Source: Nemertoderma westbladi
Lineage: Eukaryota > Xenacoelomorpha > Nemertodermatida > Nemertodermatidae
Assembly (NCBI GenBank): GCA_032718475.1
Contig: JAUCBJ010005511.1
Location: 1-28,464, forward strand
Reading direction: 5' to 3'
Length of the DNA stretch: 28,464 nucleotides
Below, piece after piece: positions 9,368-19,370 of the stretch. The notes under the pieces are model-generated. The model ran no database searches. It was not told where the DNA came from and saw only the letters and a program-made list of their open reading frames with translations. Numbering within the stretch: the stretch's first letter is position 1; the number at the start of each line of letters is the position of its first letter. A program made the translations under genes and the position numbers.

Positions 9368-11266
9368 TTATGTAAATCTAGTTTGAAGGCAAATATGCGA
9401 GAAGTTTCTAGCGTGGTGGGGCCGAGAGTGTTGGGTGCGGCACTTGTTGCCCCAGTAACAGTTGGGGCGCGCGGTGACGTGCGTTGGTAACTGATCGCTC
9501 GGGATCGCTGAACGATACTGGTAGGCCAAGTCCTTAAAAACCTTAATGGCGCAGGGAAGACAGACGGATGAGTCAGTGCCGTTCGGTAGGGCGATGTCCG
9601 TCAGGGAGAAATCACCGGATGTAAGTTTCGTTAAACAGACGTTAAATACGTCCGGAAGAGATAAACTATTGGCAGTCATCCAGTTGGAAAGGATTTCCGA
9701 TTCGTATATGTTATCGAGAATCAGAGTGGGCGTTAGGGAGGCCGCGGGGAACTCAAATAGTTTCAGGGGTTTAAGACAACCTGAACAGCCGCCGGGCTTA
9801 TCGCAGCCCCAATACAGGTGGCAGAAGTTACGCGAGCAGATGTCGCACGACTGTTTGGGGATGTTGTTCGGGTTGATTAATCCGCTAGCGAGGAGAGACG
9901 TGCGGGAAGGCATTGGTTTGACGCAGCACTGGCAGAGAACGTGGACTGGGGCGGTGGCGTGGCAGGTGTGTGGGGGCGGGGCAGTGGGGGGTGGCACACT
10001 GTGGGACGGGACCGGAACACTGTGGGACGTGACACTGTATCCGAGTGGGTTGGGACACTGTCGACACCGTACAGTCACCCCGAACCCTCCCACAGACACC
10101 CCGAACCCTCCCACAGACACCGCGAACCCACCCACAGACACCCCGAACCCACCCGCCCCTCCGTAGCCCGACAACCCATCCGAGTCGGTCCCCGACTCAC
10201 TACTGTCCGAATGGCCACCCCGCCCCCCGGTCGACTGGTTGCTCAGCAAGGCGTCCGTTACCGTGTTGTTCGCGTCGAGTTCCGCCAGTTCTTCCGACGG
10301 CCGACGGCGTTCCGGATTGACTCCAAGGTAGGCCTCGATAACGTTGGCGACAATGTGGTTCCGACTGAGTTGGGTCACCTTGGCGCGGCAGGTGGGGCAC
10401 TCCTTGGATAGGGTCTTCCATCCAGAGTAGCACCCGGAGCAGAAACAATGCATACAGGGTAGCAGACTGAGTGGCTGGTGGAGGATGGCCTGACAGATAC
10501 CGCAAGTGATGTGGGCCTCGATGGCAGAGTTACCGTTGCTACTGGTACTGGGACGACCCGAATCTGCTTTTATAGTAGGCCTATCCTCGTTCGCTTGGGT
10601 GGAAGAACATTGAGACAGGGTTAGTCTAGGAACTTTTGTAGGAGGAGATTTGTCTTCTGTATCTACCGTATGTTTATCTACTTCTGGGGTGTCTACTTCT
10701 GGTACATATCCTTCTGGGGTGTCAACCTCCGGTATATCTACTTCTGGAGGGTCTACATCTATCTCTGGGATATTCCACCCGCCACTGGCATCGTATTCGT
10801 ACTCTATTGTGGACTGCGATTCTTCGGCTACTGATGGCGTGTGTTCTTCACCACTGGTACTCGTTTCCGTAACGACGCGGTACATTAGATGGACGTTGTT
10901 TGAGGCGTTTTCTCCGAGGCTATAAACGATGTCGAAGTCTTGCAACTCGTAACTGTCGTCTTTAATCAGTTTAAGTGTCCCGTTAATCAGGGTCCCGTTT
11001 ACGCTTCTGTCCCGTATTGTGGCTACTTTGCCTACGCTGTCCCACGTTATATGACAATGTTCCCCACTTATCATTTTATTATCAGGTAATGATATTGTAC
11101 ATGATGGTTTCCGACCGATTTCCACCATATCTCCGGCTAACTGAAACGTTCTGTTTGGTGAGCCATCCTCGCATTTTATAATGATCCTTCCCCACGCTTC
11201 TTCTAAGGGAACAGTTAGACCAACATTATCGATAGTTGTAGTAACCACGTCGAGGTTGGCAGACAT
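9368..11266 (-). CDS. CHFR: E3 ubiquitin-protein ligase CHFR (mitotic checkpoint)
   Basis: The protein has 632 residues, close to the 664 of human CHFR. CHFR delays entry into mitosis under microtubule stress by ubiquitinating mitotic regulators, and binds poly(ADP-ribose). Domains in order: FHA phosphopeptide-binding domain at 24-130 (GR at 51-52, SGEH at 67-70, NG at 90-91); C3HC4 RING at 255-293 (C255, C258, C271, H273, C276, C279, C290, C293); cysteine-rich region at about 401-575 with the family block FCHLYWGC; and a C-terminal PBZ zinc finger (CYWGNKCRTQ at 603-612, then H618, H624), ending QTRFT. Two linkers carry tandem peptide repeats: PEVD-type (167-200) and GGFGVSV-type (372-399). 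The whole gene is one uninterrupted frame, although vertebrate CHFR has many introns, so it is either an intron-poor host gene or an intact retrocopy. No AATAAA or poly(A) tract is obvious in the 100 bp after the stop. Confidence 0.95.
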   Translation of the reverse strand: MSANLDVVTTTIDNVGLTVPLEEAWGRIIIKCEDGSPNRTFQLAGDMVEIGRKPSCTISLPDNKMISGEHCHITWDSVGKVATIRDRSVNGTLINGTLKLIKDDSYELQDFDIVYSLGENASNNVHLMYRVVTETSTSGEEHTPSVAEESQSTIEYEYDASGGWNIPEIDVDPPEVDIPEVDTPEGYVPEVDTPEVDKHTVDTEDKSPPTKVPRLTLSQCSSTQANEDRPTIKADSGRPSTSSNGNSAIEAHITCGICQAILHQPLSLLPCMHCFCSGCYSGWKTLSKECPTCRAKVTQLSRNHIVANVIEAYLGVNPERRRPSEELAELDANNTVTDALLSNQSTGGRGGHSDSSESGTDSDGLSGYGGAGGFGVSVGGFAVSVGGFGVSVGGFGVTVRCRQCPNPLGYSVTSHSVPVPSHSVPPPTAPPPHTCHATAPVHVLCQCCVKPMPSRTSLLASGLINPNNIPKQSCDICSRNFCHLYWGCDKPGGCSGCLKPLKLFEFPAASLTPTLILDNIYESEILSNWMTANSLSLPDVFNVCLTKLTSGDFSLTDIALPNGTDSSVCLPCAIKVFKDLAYQYRSAIPSDQLPTHVTARPNCYWGNKCRTQHSRPHHARNFSHICLQTRFT

Positions 11267-11526
11267 AATGACATCGAATCGATAGACACTACTGCACTAC
11301 TGCTGTTCTGAGCTACTGCATTTCTGCGATAGGAAATACCGGTACACCAATACTGCAATAGTAATACCACCTGAATAGGGGTATATCTTTTGCGTAGAGG
11401 TATAGCCTACATAGAGGCTACATGTAGGTATGTGTAGCCTACATGTAGATGCACGTGTAGGGTGAATGTAGGTAGGTGTAGGTAGGTCTTTAAAAACAAC
11501 AATGATGAATGAATAGGCCTACACGG
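11267..11526. other. CHFR upstream region
   Basis: The 5' flank of CHFR on the minus strand. No TATA box lies close to the ATG. Short repeats related to CTACATGTAGG occur at 11407-11455. Any promoter or 5' exon cannot be placed. Confidence 0.3.
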
Positions 11527-11690
11527 GGTACCCGGACCCGAACTTCCTCGATGAGATGCGAATGCGGCGAACGGGGGTGGTACCCGGAACAACCACGAAG
11601 AGATGCGCATATGGCGGGCGGTGGTACCCGAAACAACCAGGAGGAGATGCGAATACGTCGAATGGGGGTCCCCTGAATACCCACGAGACG
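11527..11690 (+). repeat. 44-52 bp GC-rich minisatellite, three copies plus a remnant
   Basis: GGTACCC starts units at 11527, 11579 and 11623. Each continues with CGAA- or GGAAC-like sequence, then AGATGCGAATGCGGCGAA or a variant, then GGGGG or GGCGG. A fourth unit begins with GGGGTCCCC near 11665. Unit length varies (52, then 44). All frames read as repeat peptide; no gene is inferred. Confidence 0.7.
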
Positions 11691-12767
11691 GAGCCTATCA
11701 ATACTACAGTACTGACAAAGGAAAAAACGACTGAACGATATACCGATACATACTGTAGATCTTATGATCCTGCGGGTTCAGGCATGGAGGCTAATGACTT
11801 TGTATGGGCCGAACGGCCCGAACCTGATGTTTCCAGTCAAGGAGGAATCGACTAACGGTTAGGGTTAGAGCTCGTCGTCGGTGTCCATGAGGGTCTGAGG
11901 ATGAGTGGGTGATTCAACAAAACGCGAACAATGATACCGGACTGACTGATTGAACCAGAGTGGCGATGGTAGTCGCTGATGTATATATATTATATATATT
12001 ATATATATCATGTATTGATTGTTAGTAGATATTTTTTTATAGTATTTGTTTATTAAATTGTCTTCAATGTCTATATTGATAATATTGTGTGCTGTGCTGA
12101 TTTTACTTATTTTTCATTTTATAAATCTTGCTGTGGCCGTTTTAATCTACTAAACTGCCGTATCAATTTCATGATATTTTAATGGATATGCAATTTAACT
12201 TCTTCTTTCTATTAACTTTCAATGCAATCAAATATAACTGTAAAGCTATTGACTTTCGTATTATTGTTTTGCTGTTACTTCGAGATGGGATTTGAATCCC
12301 ATCGGATTACTGATTAATTCCCATCATCGAGATGGGAATACTTTATAATGAAACAGTGTGGTGGTCCGCGGGATAGTGGGAAGGGATGGGACTGTTGCTG
12401 GTTGGTGGAATGTGACTGCCTGAAAAATTAAAAAACAAAACTTCCAGACTTCTATATTTTTACTTTCAAAACAAAACGTCCAAAACATTTCAATGCTGAA
12501 GTACTGTTCAAGTCCCATGGATGTATGGTTGATAAACAGATAAAGAGGGGCAGAGGGGGGTCAGGGTTTCTGGTAGACTATAATCCCCGCGATGATGGCT
12601 GTTATTGTTTAGGTTACTCTTACTCAATAAACATATAAATCAGAACGAGTTAATCTAATGGAACGATGCCTTTCGTGGCGTTAGCATACTCAAATTTATT
12701 AGGGCATAATATTTATGACGAGTAAGGGAAAAGGGTTGGTTAAAAGTTAAAAGTTATCTAAAAACAA
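11691..12767. other. AT-rich intergenic DNA with small repeats
   Basis: No convincing gene. It holds a TA-rich tract (11981-12010) and an inverted-repeat cluster (12284-12338). The stretch separates CHFR from the 3' end of LINE-A. Confidence 0.35.
12284..12338. repeat. Cluster of GATGGGA inverted repeats
   Basis: GATGGGATT (12284-12292) and AATCCCATC (12295-12303) form a perfect nine-base stem with a two-base centre. TTCCCATC (12318-12325) and GATGGGAA (12331-12338) form a second eight-base stem. The arms are mutually complementary, so alternative pairings are possible. No element ends could be assigned. Confidence 0.6.
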
Positions 12768-14685
12768 TATTTTAATTTTAATTTAATTTAATTTCATACA
12801 CAAACAAACAAAATATAGTTTGGTACACCGTAATTAATGTGCACAAATCGACCACCTAAACTATAAAATAACAAAAGCACAGACTGAAACAGAAACAAGA
12901 CAAAATATTGGTAATATGTAAGTGTATTAAACCCTAACCAACAAACTAAGAGAAGAATCATGCAGTGGCAGCAAAATTTATAATATTATCTAGTTCAAGA
13001 GAATCAAAACCGGGAACACTAGCGTTATTTAACCGACAATTAATAAGTTCTTGTAACAAAGGAACCCGCCATTCATTACCAACAGGCACATGTGCATAAC
13101 TCAAACTATTAGCAAACCTTGGGACCAGAGAACGTAAATTATATATGTTACACCGGTTACCAATATTTCGTAAATTTGTGCCCGAACGTGTCCTACAATC
13201 AAAAACGCACAGTTCAGCCAAAAATCGTATAATACGTTTATTAGATGTGAGTAAAGAGTTAACAAATTTAACATAACGAGTTTGCAACATTACGCACGGA
13301 TGCTTAAAAGGTACCAAATTCTCTACAATAAATCTATGTGTATTGTAAGGTAATCTGAATATTAATCTAATATTAATATTCCACAATGTATAAATTCTAG
13401 ATGTACTGTCTGAAAAAAGGTCCCATAGATTACTCCCAAAAAGACAAGTTGCGTAAATCCGCTGGATATCGCACAATAAATAAGGATCAGAAAAATAAAA
13501 CTCTTGTCTTAGTGCATTTAATTTACCTATTAATTGGCCGCGTTTTTTCAGTACATCAGACACCATACTATTGCGAAAATCAAAAACATGCCCCAAATGA
13601 ACTGCCTCACGAACCCATGGCAAATCGTGACCATTTAAATATATTCTGGCAGCAGGTTCCCTCCAACGCGTCGAGTTGCTGAATGCAATACATTTCGATT
13701 TAGACTTCTCTGGAGTTACATTTGTACTGAAAACTAAATCATTATCTTGTGCAAATCTTTCGCATAATGAAACCATAAACTGAAGGCCGCACAGAGATGG
13801 GCACAGCAAGAAAATATCATCCGCGTATGCTAGTGCACCCAAGAAATATGTGCCTATCCAGCATCCTACACCTGCCTCTCGCAGACGCACAAGGAGCGAG
13901 TTGAGAAGAATGCAAAACAGAATTGGCGAGGCCACAGATCCCTGTTTTACACCATTAGAAATACCGAAAGGAGACGATAAAGTTTCATTCCAACGGACAC
14001 AACAGGATTGATTGGAATATATCCACAGTAGGGTACGTAGGAATAACGGAGAGAAACCCTTTTTGATCAGTTCCAAGAATAGTTTACACCACTCGACCAT
14101 ATCGAATGCCTTTGTGAGGTCAAGTAGACTCCCATATACTGGTGTATTGTACCTGGAGTAATGACCAATCACCTCTGAGGCCACCCACGAGCACTGGCTT
14201 GTCCCCGTACCAGACTGAAAACCGAACTGCAGCTCATCCAATGAAAGGCATTCAGATTGTGACAGCAACATTACCCATTCAAATAGTTTGATTAACAATG
14301 ATGACAAAGCTATTGCACGGTAGTTACTAGAGACGGCTTGATCACCCAGCTTATCTTTAATTAAAGGTAATATAACGCAAGTCAGAAGAAATTGAGGTAC
14401 AAAACCATGAACAAGAAACAAGTTAAATAACCTAACTAATTGCTCTCTAAATTCCGGGCCCGCATTGATTAAGCAGTCCGAATCAAATCCAAAGGCTACA
14501 TCTGTCTTAGAACTTTTAAGCTTATTCATAGCCTCCCAAACTAGCTCTGAAGTTATAAGCGGCAATGCATCCCTATCACAACTGTCCAATTTCTCATGAA
14601 TCTGCTGCCGTAAACCTTCCAAATTTGAGTTATAAGGTTGATTAAACAATGTGGAGTAAATTGAAGCAAAGCGATCAGCTATTGA
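12768..14685 (-). mobile_element. LINE-A, 3' segment (reverse transcriptase and 3' UTR)
   Basis: The 3' part of a non-LTR retrotransposon whose 5' part lies at 21312-24120. It holds the RT half of ORF2, a 3' UTR of about 160 bp, and a simple-repeat tail near 12768-12795 made of TTAAA-like units on the minus strand. LINEs of the CR1/Jockey/RTE groups often end in short tandem repeats rather than poly(A). The right edge at 14683-14685 (TGA) is the junction with the inserted LINE-B. Confidence 0.8.
12958..14682 (-). CDS. LINE-A ORF2, C-terminal half: reverse transcriptase
   Basis: This is the RT half of LINE-A ORF2, interrupted at its N-terminal side by LINE-B. The open frame continues past 14649 to the junction at 14682, giving 575 codons with the stop. 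Numbered from codon 14649, RT blocks are NYRAIAL (109-115), motif A LDLTKAFD (176-183, catalytic Asp 177), NGVKQGSVASP (232-242) and motif C YADD (275-278). Catalytic residues are intact. RT copies the element's RNA into the nicked chromosome by target-primed reverse transcription. The C-terminal 250 residues are the usual LINE post-RT region. There are no internal stops, so this half is fairly young. Clade is not settled beyond CR1/Jockey-like. Confidence 0.88.
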   Translation of the reverse strand: MADRFASIYSTLFNQPYNSNLEGLRQQIHEKLDSCDRDALPLITSELVWEAMNKLKSSKTDVAFGFDSDCLINAGPEFREQLVRLFNLFLVHGFVPQFLLTCVILPLIKDKLGDQAVSSNYRAIALSSLLIKLFEWVMLLSQSECLSLDELQFGFQSGTGTSQCSWVASEVIGHYSRYNTPVYGSLLDLTKAFDMVEWCKLFLELIKKGFSPLFLRTLLWIYSNQSCCVRWNETLSSPFGISNGVKQGSVASPILFCILLNSLLVRLREAGVGCWIGTYFLGALAYADDIFLLCPSLCGLQFMVSLCERFAQDNDLVFSTNVTPEKSKSKCIAFSNSTRWREPAARIYLNGHDLPWVREAVHLGHVFDFRNSMVSDVLKKRGQLIGKLNALRQEFYFSDPYLLCDIQRIYATCLFGSNLWDLFSDSTSRIYTLWNINIRLIFRLPYNTHRFIVENLVPFKHPCVMLQTRYVKFVNSLLTSNKRIIRFLAELCVFDCRTRSGTNLRNIGNRCNIYNLRSLVPRFANSLSYAHVPVGNEWRVPLLQELINCRLNNASVPGFDSLELDNIINFAATA

Positions 14686-15251
14686 CTAGTTAGTTAGTTA
14701 GTTAAAATCTTTTATTCATCAAAACTCCGATGTTTAAAAAACATATGGAGGCAGCCCGTCTGGATGGCCCAGACATGGCTGATGATTGGTGATGAATAAG
14801 CGTCAGCAGCCGCACATTATTTGTTCTAAATCTAAATCTATTCTACAATACATACTACTAGTATTAAACACATACTCACTCAAATATATTTATACATACT
14901 CATACACACACAATCGTAATTGATACTAATATAACAGCACAATAAATAATAATCACCAATAAGTATAGCAGGTTGCAATGTAGGGCTAGTGGCAGTTAAT
15001 AATACTGTTCGTTAAAAAACGGTTGAATAATTGTAACTGGTTGTTGTCTTTTAGTTGAAGTTATGTTATTGCATTTCTGTCGTATTTTGTATGAAAGTGT
15101 TTTTTTAACGCGCGCATGAATTCCTTGTATTGCCTTATGAGTGTTAGTGTTTTATTTGTGCAGTTCCATAGGCGTGCAAAACTTAACATAGCGCTGTTGT
15201 ATGATATTGTGTTTTTCGTTATTGGAATTTTTACTTTATTCGTTCTCGGGT
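14686..15251 (-). other. LINE-B 3' UTR and tail
   Basis: Non-coding. It ends with an AATAAA-type signal (minus-strand GATGAATAAAAG near 14714) and an AACT microsatellite tail. Confidence 0.6.
14726..14750 (-). other. LINE-B 3' stem-loop
   Basis: CTCC, then ATGTTT, AAA, AAACAT, then GGAG form a near-perfect stem. The inner part (14730-14744) is a perfect inverted repeat around AAA; the outer CTCC/GGAG pair after a small internal mismatch. A hairpin close to the 3' tail is a known recognition feature of many LINE RNAs. Function here is by analogy. Confidence 0.55.
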
Positions 15252-18200
15252 TTAATAGTTGTTTTGACTGTTGCTAATAAATGGTAGTTCTAAGTTTTGG
15301 AATGGTTTGGTAATTTTGAATATATATTGATAAAAAAATCGTAAAGCAAAATATTCCCTAAGGGCTGTTAATGTTGGTAGTTTTGATAGACGACGTAATT
15401 CGGTGCCAGAAATATCAGAAATCTTTTTGCTATGGACAATGCGAAGTCCATAGTTTTGTATTTTCTCTAAGCTATATAAGATAGTTTTAAAGCCGTGGAC
15501 ATTATGCAATGATACTAGTACTTCACAGCAGTAATTGTGGTATGGTAATACTGTAGCCTTATAAATATTTAGTTTTGTGCCTACTGGTAGCTGACCCTTT
15601 ATCTGCCGAAGTCCAGAGACGGCCTGGATCATTTTATTTGAGGTGATCTTAATTTGTTCGCGCCATTCAAGTTTGTTGTCAATGGTTAGACCAAGGTAAT
15701 TGATGTGTGTAGATTGTGGAATGTTAGTCTGTTTATTTGTATCCTCACTGAGATCCAGTTGTATGCTATTTATCTCGTCTGTTCTAGAATTTGGGGATAT
15801 TAACATGAATTCAGTCTTATCGTTATTTAGTTGGAGGTGCAAAGAGCTAAAATGTCCTTTAGTTCATTTATGTGTTTACTCAATGATATTGCAGCTCTGT
15901 TTGGATTTTTATCATGACAGTATACTAAGGTGTCGTCTGCATATTGGATTAGTTGGAGTTTACTTTTGCTAGCTATGGAATTTACATACATTAAAAATAT
16001 AATCGGGCCAAGGAGTGTTCCCTGTGGAATTCCGTGATTGATTAGTTTCCACTCAGAAGTGGTTCCGTTGAGTTTCACTCTTTGATATCTGTTTACTAAA
16101 AAAGTGCGCAGCATAGAGATAGCAGTGTTGTGGAATCCAAACTCGCCTAATTTTTGTAATAATATTGTGTGGTTCAATGAATTGAATGCTTTGCTAAGGT
16201 CTAGGGCTCCAATAGCTACATATTCACCAGTATTTAAGTAATTGCGCCAAGATTCTGTCGCATATAGTATAGCATCCCTAGTGGAGTAAGATTTCCTAAA
16301 TCCAAATTGAGTTTTGTTTATTAGCTTGTGTTTGTCCAGATAGTGTGTTATTTGAATGTATAAAACCTTTTCGAATATTTTCTCAAGTGCCGATGTTATT
16401 GATATGGGTCTATAGTTTTCTGGCTGTAGTCGGTCCCCTTTTTTGAAAACTGGAGTTACCTCTGCTATTTTCAATTTAGTTGGAAATGTAGATCTGGTTA
16501 TACATTCATTTATGAGGTAAGTTAGTGGGGCAATTATTTTAGGTTTTATTAGCTTCAGCAGTTTCGGTGTGATTGGTGAGGGGCCAGCTGATTTGTTAAT
16601 GTTAAGTCCATCTATGATATCATCTATCAAGAATTCATGAATATTCGAGAAACTAAAGCATGGTAAATTTCGTTGGTCCCGCATTACAATGGGGTTTGTT
16701 AATATATTAATGTTATTTGCTAAGTTAGGGATTCCTGTGAAGGTCCCCATTGCAATATAGGTTGTGTTAAAAATAGTCGCCATGCGTTTTGAATTTGTTG
16801 TAGTATTGCTAATGTCATTAAGCGCTGTTATTGTACATGTTTTCTTGTCCTTGTTAAGTATTCTGTTTACAACTTTCCATTTGTCTCTACTTGTACAGCT
16901 ATTGTTAAATTTATTTTTAATATATTTATTTTTCATTTGCCGGTTGTAGGTGTTAAATTTATTTCTTGCTATTTTAGATTCTTTGTGTGCTTCTATATTT
17001 TTGTTCTGGCGCCACAATTGTAATGTTGTGTTCTTTATGTCATGTAAATGTTGCAAATAGTCATTCCACCAAGGTGGTTTATTTGTTATTTTGTTTTTGC
17101 TCCTATTATTTGATATACGTTTATATTGCAGTGGAGCGTGTTTGTTAATAACTGTTTCAATCTGCGTTTCAAAGTATTGATATTTTGAATTGATGTCAGT
17201 TTGTGAGTATATGTAGTCCCAGCTAATTTTGTTAATATCCTGAGTGAAGTTGTTATCATTAAATGTACTGTAATCACGGATGTAATGGTACTGATTCTGT
17301 TTCTTTACGGGGCTTACGATTTTGTCTGTTTTTGCAATTATATATTCATGGTCTGAGAAGTCGCATGGCAGTGCCTGATGATCGTGAAGGTAATTTGGTG
17401 TTGTAATGAAAATATCAATTACGGTGTTAGTTGTTTTACTGTAACGTGTTGGTTTTGTCCTGTCTAGTATTTCGAGGTTATATAGTTTTGTTATTTCCTC
17501 CAGCTTATTTGTGTTAGGATCGTGATTAGTACAGTTTTGGTTAAGGTCAATGTTGAAGTCGCCCATTATGACTATTTTGCGGTTAGCGTTATGAATTGCA
17601 TTTTCGATTTCATCTGTAAAGTGTGTAAGAAAGTTTTGTGCAGTTTTCCTTGAACGATTATATGCAACACCCACTATTGTTTCCTTATTTATTTCAACCC
17701 ATATAGATTCGTAATAGTTTTTATTATGTTTTGATTTAATGTCATGCCGTATATTTTGCTGCATATTATTAGGAATATAAAGTACAGTTCCACCCCCCTT
17801 TTGTCTTTTTCTGTCGTCCCTATATGGTGTGAAGCCTGGTAATCTTATAGATTTTGTTGATACATTTGATTTTAGCCACGATTCCGAAATTCCAATTATG
17901 ATATTGTTGTCTATGCCGTGTAATATGTCCTTTAACTCAGAAAAATGCTTGATAAGGCTTGAGCTATTTATGTGCATGAATTTAAGGACATTGTTATTTT
18001 TTATTATATAATTTCGTATTTCTGTGGTAGCGTTGTGGCTCGTGTTCTGGCTTTCAATTGGTCCAGGATTGTGGTGTATATCTCCTGCGCGGTGTAAAAG
18101 GTCAAGTGTTATCAATGCGATAATTAATAGGTTAAATCTGGCAGTCATGTGAATGTAGAGGCAGTATCTTAAGGTTTGTATGGAAAATTTTGTTAATTGC

Positions 18201-19252
18201 ATGTAGTTGGCGGTAGTTTTCATAATATTTATTTGTTTGTTGGTTACCTTGGTAAAAGTGTGCTGATTGTTAAATAATATTTCAGGTTGCCAAATTAAAG
18301 TTGCTACGGTAAGTTTTACTATTATAGCTGCGATATGTTTTACATTCAGATTGCCATACCGGCAAGCGATAGCTCTTGTTAGAGAGTATGCAATAAGTGT
18401 CATTATTGATGTTAGCGCTACTATAGCTACACAGTCAGCAGCAGCAGAATTTATCACGGATTTTGAAAAAATTGTAATTGTTAAAAGTAAGGAAAACGAT
18501 GTCGCTAGAGTGAGAAAATATCGTTGTTTTATCGTTTTGTTTGAATATGGGATTCTGTTAATTTTGCGTCTGGCATAACTACTATTGTTGTCAGTAACCC
18601 CACATTGCTCTCTGTTACAAAAATATGTAAATGATATATATATATTATATGTAAACCAATTAACCAGTCCTGTAGTGCCATATATTTGCATATATAATAT
18701 TTGCAACAGATAATATGTAGTAATATAGTGTACTCGTACTCTAACATAAATATTAGTATACGATACCATACGGTCGCTGACGATCATCACAAACCAGATC
18801 AAAATTACCGGTGTCAATGGCCAAACCAAACGGACTGCTCTCCTGCACGTTACCGATATAATTATATACATACACAGAAACATGGTAAATAGTTTTGGTA
18901 ATAAAAAAATATATAAATTTGATTTATATATACGGAATATGATTATTGATGAATATAGTATGAATAATGTGATTGTGTAGTTGGTGTAATGAATAAATTC
19001 ATTAATTATGTAGACCGAGGATATAGTTCTCAAGTAGAAAATTGTTGCTAGTATAGCGGCATATTTTATGTAAAACATAGTAGTTACTTTTCCTATGTTT
19101 CCCAACTGTTGTAGATAATTGCGGGAAATATTTGGAAAACTATTTACTATTATCATAGCAATGAAAGGTATTACGAAAATAAGCGCTATTTTTTGGCCGT
19201 GTCTACATAATATAGTTTGAACAGCATTAATGATGATGACAATTAATTCCAA
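15252..19252 (-). CDS. LINE-B ORF2: multi-pass membrane region, 2A-like motif, endonuclease and reverse transcriptase
   Basis: The main frame (19252 to 15827) has 1,141 residues; a shift near 15840 continues into 196 more in the next frame. Residues 1-387 are strongly hydrophobic, with about ten candidate membrane spans (for example 22-38, 57-74, 91-107, 112-135, 142-159, 245-263, 274-297, 305-321, 374-386). They end at the 2A-like motif GDIHHNPGP (390-398). Residues 423-640 are an apurinic-type EEP endonuclease with N429, E457, GDFN (564-567) and SDH (633-635). RT motifs follow: NYRPIS, LDLSKAF (1017-1023, Asp 1018), IPQGTLLGP and YADD (1104-1107). EEP nicks the target and RT copies the RNA. 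The frameshift, seen as loss of frame between DILAL and HLQLNNDKT, would cut off the thumb and C-terminal region. It may be a real mutation or a sequence error. Confidence 0.87.
18059..18085 (-). other. 2A-like ribosome-skipping motif in LINE-B ORF2
   Basis: GDIHHNPGP matches the D-V/I-E-x-N-P-G-P core of 2A peptides except for His at the usual Glu. It follows a hydrophobic stretch (LLIIALITLDLL), as in known LINE 2A-like sequences. Skipping would release the membrane region and start the endonuclease/RT protein at Pro398. Motif seen; activity not shown. Confidence 0.6.
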
Positions 19253-19370
19253 AATACTGAATGTATAACATTTATAGAGTAGTCAATGCTATAGACTTAA
19301 TAATTTGTATATCGGCGTGTCAAATCTTTAATATTATATTAATTTACTGATTTAGTCGGCCTGTATGGAT

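Noticed and set aside
9546-10411. Plus-strand open frames of 91-206 codons over CHFR
   Set aside because: They are shadows of the CHFR frame; the Pro/Thr repeats are the complement of the Gly-rich CHFR repeat.
11407-11701. Minus-strand repeat peptides (SSWLFRVPPP type)
   Set aside because: They are translations of the GC-rich minisatellite and are open in more than one frame.
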